NCBI RefSeq assembly: GCF_015694705.1
Contig: NZ_JADQDR010000018.1
Location: 1-47,981, forward strand
Source of the DNA: Pontibacter rufus
GTDB taxonomy: Bacteria; Bacteroidota; Bacteroidia; Cytophagales; Hymenobacteraceae
Direction of reading: 5' to 3'
Length of the DNA stretch: 47,981 nt
Notes under the pieces: model-generated
Told to the model about the DNA's origin: nothing
What the model saw: the letters and a program-made list of their open reading frames with translations, nothing else
Database searches by the model: none
Shown here: positions 45,470-47,981 of the stretch, in pieces
Layout: every line of letters starts with the position of its first letter
How positions within the stretch are numbered: the stretch's first letter is position 1
Program-made: the position numbers and the translations under genes

Positions 45470-45937
45470 TGGTCAGTGGACTTCATGAGTGACAGCCTCT
45501 GGGACGGCAGAAAGTTCAGGCTCCTCAATATTGTGGATGACCACAACCGGGAAATGCTAACCATGGAAGCGGATCTCTCAATTCCGGCCCTGCGGCTGAT
45601 AAGAGTGCTGAAATACCTGCGGGAGTTCAGGGGGTTGCCAGAAATGATACGTGTTGACAACGGGCCGGAGTTCATCTCCCACAAGTTGGAGGACTGATGC
45701 AAGGAAAATAAGGTGAGGCTTGTGTTTATTCAACCCGGTAAGCCGATGCAGAACGCTTATATTGAACGCTGCAATGGCAGCGTCAGAAGGGAACTGCTAA
45801 ACGCTTACGTGTTCAGAACCCTTGACGAGGTGCGCCAGAAGGCTCAGGAGTGGATGCAGGATTACAATCACCACCGCCCACATCAGGCGTTAAATTTCAG
45901 AGCACCCGCAGAATTATTGGAAGAAATTGTAACTTGA
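45470..45937 (+). pseudogene. IS3-family OrfB (integrase core) fragment
   Basis: The frame enters at WSVDFMSDSLWDG and includes NIVDDHNREML, IRVDNGPEFIS, then TGA at 45695-45697, then CKENKVRLVFIQPGKPMQNA, YIERCNGSVRRELL and HHRPHQALNF, ending at 45937. These are the rve integrase D,D-35-E blocks. The N-terminal part with the first helix-turn-helix is missing and the stop replaces what is probably a Trp (LEDW), so the copy is dead. Confidence 0.85.
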
Positions 45938-46105
45938 AAAACAACTTTACTTTGGCCCAAAATCTGGGGAAGCTTACAATGGGTACTATCGTTTTTTCTC
46001 AACATAAGTTGTCTTATGAGAAAGCCCATAAGCTAAGTCATGATAAGCTAACTAGAGAGGCAACAGGCTAGGCTAAATGGTGGCATAGCTAAACTGCTGC
46101 TATAG

Positions 46106-46453
46106 CTATTTCTCTAAAAGGAAATACAAATAGTAATCCTGGTCAGAGTCAGCCGCAAGGCTTGTAGCGTAGTTGCTGCTCTTGATTTGCCACCCCTTCG
46201 CTTGTTGCTCTTTTATTATTTGTAATGCACCAGAGTAATCATGATCACTTTCAGCCTTTACTCGTCTCTGTTCAAAGCGGCTGCTACTTCCTGTGGTCGA
46301 AATGTTTACAAGCATATTATTGTTCCTGTTTGAGACTATGAGTGTCATGGTTTCTTTTGGAGCAGCCTGCTCATACTGTTTAAAGCTGAACAAGGCTGTA
46401 ACAGCTAGAGCCAAGACCAAGATTATACTTTTGTTTTTATCCATTGAAGTCAT
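46106..46453 (-). CDS. Small exported or membrane-anchored protein
   Basis: The 115-residue protein has an N-terminal hydrophobic segment (IILVLALAVTALFSF, about 10-24) followed by a soluble part with TMTLIVSNRNNNML and a C-terminal YYLYFLLEK. It resembles DUF4177-type small proteins in pattern only; no firm family. Confidence 0.55.
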   Translation of the reverse strand: MTSMDKNKSIILVLALAVTALFSFKQYEQAAPKETMTLIVSNRNNNMLVNISTTGSSSRFEQRRVKAESDHDYSGALQIIKEQQAKGWQIKSSNYATSLAADSDQDYYLYFLLEK

Positions 46454-46563
46454 TTGATGAAAAACTATTTAATTTATCTATGTTGCCCAGCGGCCCCTGC
46501 TAACAGCGTGCGAGGCCGTCGGCCGGGGCATGATGTTGACATATATTAGCGGTTCGTTGTTTA

Positions 46564-47118
46564 CTATCGTGTCGGCTTGTAATAAAGGACGATCGCACCT
46601 GAATCAAAGGTTTTTGTCTTTAAAAGTCTAAAAGTTGTCCTGCCTTTAATTTTGTCAAACAACGGCAGACCTTTTCCTTCTATCATTGGGTAAATACAAA
46701 TTTGAAACTCATCAATCAAATCAAGGTTTATAAGCTGAATAATTAAACTCCGACTGCCTACCAAAATATCTTTGCTTGATTCAGATTGTTGTTTGAGTTC
46801 TAAAACTTCCTTTTCAATTTCTTTTGTTGCAAGTCTTGCACTATTCCATTCGGTATTTTTCAAGGTATGTGAAAAAACGATTTTTGGTATTTTGTCTATT
46901 GCTAAAGCGAAGTCGTCCATTGATTTTTGACCTGAAGGTTTTTTTAACAATGTTTGCCAAAATTGCATAAGTTGGTAGGTTGTCCGTCCATATAGTAGAA
47001 CTCCCGCATTGTCCAAAATTCCGGCATAATGTTGATGTAAATCCTCATCGGGGATACCTGCTGTATGGTCGCAAATTCCGTCAAGCGTCATGTTTAATGC
47101 TGCAATTACTTTTCTCAT
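46564..47118 (-). CDS. RibD C-terminal / dihydrofolate-reductase-like protein
   Basis: The 184-residue protein follows the RibD_C/YwjB family: KVIAALNMTLDGICDH at the start, LLYGRTTYQLMQFW (about 61-74), KIVFSHTLKNTEW (about 99-111), DILVGSRSLIIQLINLDLID (about 136-155, NADPH-binding part) and EFQICIYPMIEGKGLPLF (about 156-173). Such proteins are NADPH-dependent reductases of pterin- or flavin-like substrates, often of unknown role. The frame is complete and single. Confidence 0.9.
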   Translation of the reverse strand: MRKVIAALNMTLDGICDHTAGIPDEDLHQHYAGILDNAGVLLYGRTTYQLMQFWQTLLKKPSGQKSMDDFALAIDKIPKIVFSHTLKNTEWNSARLATKEIEKEVLELKQQSESSKDILVGSRSLIIQLINLDLIDEFQICIYPMIEGKGLPLFDKIKGRTTFRLLKTKTFDSGAIVLYYKPTR

Positions 47119-47226
47119 ATTTTAAAGTAAATGTTATCCATTAAAGTATATGGTTTATTATAATGACCGGTAATGCTGGGCTTTGCCATGACGCAGCTAT
47201 GGTAAAGGTGTGGCTAGCATAAGAAT

Positions 47227-47850
47227 TTATAATCCATCAGAGTAGTCAGGATTAACGCAGGTGACACCCTCCGCATTCTTCACCTTTACAAACTTACCAG
47301 CTATAAGGTCTACTGTCCACAAGTCATGGATTTCTGTAAGCTCAGCCTGTCGTCGGTCTTTAAAATGTATCACGTAAAATTGCTCACCTTCAGCCCCTTT
47401 TACTTCACAGGTCGTCCAGTTATATTCTTTTTCAGGATAATTTGACAGTATGTTGATTTCATCTATGACTTCAAACACAGCTTTATCACCATTTCTCCTA
47501 ACAAACCTTTCAAGCAGAATCTTCCCTTCTCCGTTGTTGCATTTATTTTGTGATTTAGCAAGTTGGGAGACAGCGTACTTACTCTCGCTTTGTTCAGAAG
47601 CTATTAAAGTGCCAGCGCAACTAAACCACCCCATGTTTTCTATTTCAGTAGTAGTTTTACCTATCAAGCTGCTACTCTTTTGTTGTGTAGACTCGCTTTC
47701 TGCCATTGTCTGAGAGAATTGGGCAGATTGAGCGTCTGACTTATCAACTCTTGTTTGACCAATGCCATTACTAAAAATTTCTGTTTTTACGTCAGCATAG
47801 CATGAGCTCAATGCAACAGCAATAAGAATGAGTTGAAAAGTTGTCATCAT
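47227..47850 (-). CDS. Hypothetical lipoprotein
   Basis: The 207-residue protein starts with a lipoprotein signal (FQLILIAVALSSC, Cys17). The mature protein has a Ser/Gln-rich linker (SAQFSQTMAESESTQQKSSS, about 42-61), then a compact domain with four Cys residues (FSCAG, KCNNGEG, TTCEVKG, VTCVNPD) that could form disulphides. No family recognised. Confidence 0.65.
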   Translation of the reverse strand: MMTTFQLILIAVALSSCYADVKTEIFSNGIGQTRVDKSDAQSAQFSQTMAESESTQQKSSSLIGKTTTEIENMGWFSCAGTLIASEQSESKYAVSQLAKSQNKCNNGEGKILLERFVRRNGDKAVFEVIDEINILSNYPEKEYNWTTCEVKGAEGEQFYVIHFKDRRQAELTEIHDLWTVDLIAGKFVKVKNAEGVTCVNPDYSDGL

Positions 47851-47981
47851 ATTTATAGTTCATTTTACACCTAACGGCAGTTTGTCTAAAAACCTCTGCT
47901 CGTCTCTTAGCTAAAGATAGCAATTTGAAAATATACTACACTAGTGGGGATAATTTTTATTCTTTGGCTAAAGCGCTGCCA

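Noticed and set aside
37138..45697. TGA read as Trp (recoding), suggested by two in-frame TGA codons
   Set aside because: TGA ends many intact genes in this window, and both cases lie in otherwise decayed or mobile genes; nonsense mutation is simpler.
46484..46550. Possible integron attC site (GCTAAC and TTAGCGG arms) between small minus-strand genes
   Set aside because: The arms do not fit RYYYAAC/GTTRRRY, and neighbouring gaps lack a comparable site, so a cassette array is not supported.

Overview
The window reads as a piece of a Bacteroidota chromosome, most likely Cytophagales and perhaps Hymenobacteraceae. The evidence is TAnnTTTG-type -7 promoter elements, starts without clear Shine-Dalgarno sequences, a PorT-like outer-membrane barrel, lipoproteins with Kelch, NHL and ScyD-type propellers, a membrane TPR protein with a LuxR-type helix-turn-helix, and IS110, IS3 and IS5 elements. 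The genus is inference. No rRNA, tRNA or CRISPR array was seen.

The left 20.5 kb is a defence island of at least four units. (1) Positions 1-5639, minus strand, are a tightly coupled five-gene operon: a two-helix membrane protein, a membrane histidine kinase, a stand-alone receiver, a second GHKL ATPase and an orotate-phosphoribosyltransferase-like protein that runs off the left edge. I do not recognise it as a named system, and it is my first candidate for something undescribed. An orphan HigA-type antitoxin and a broken IS5 transposase lie just upstream. (2) Positions 6748-8444 are an AbiE type IV toxin-antitoxin pair with a perfect operator over its promoter. (3) Positions 8780-14788 hold an MmeI-like adenine methyltransferase, a superfamily 2 helicase and a GIY-YIG/T5orf172 nuclease with overlapping ends. 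(4) Positions 15083-20522 hold a ubiquitin-like module: a metallo-beta-lactamase, an E2-E1-JAB triple fusion and a four-helix membrane protein. These diverge from an XRE repressor and ImmA/IrrE protease pair. The shared control region has an 18-bp perfect inverted repeat with one arm over each promoter, which suggests repression relieved by proteolysis. No separate ubiquitin-like gene is present; the Gly/Ala-rich tail of the metallo-beta-lactamase is a possible conjugation target.

From 21 kb onward the window is a looser accessory region: DinB; an AT-rich barrel/Kelch pair; a TPR-LuxR regulator; two tandem serine beta-lactamase-like hydrolases, with a third as a pseudogene at 39.0-39.3 kb; a Tat-exported lipoprotein of unknown function; an alpha/beta hydrolase; a ScyD-like propeller; an OafA-type acyltransferase; an IS110 element with a candidate bridge-RNA region; an NHL propeller made of 150-bp repeats; and small genes including a RibD/DHFR-like reductase. 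Two dispersed repeat families (about 500 bp at 22.0 and 35.4 kb; about 227 bp at 26.4 and 36.6 kb, with a stub at 40.9 kb), IS remnants and several pseudogenes show strong decay and rearrangement. Base composition appears mosaic by eye: AbiE looks GC-rich, while the kinase operon and the barrel/Kelch pair look AT-rich.
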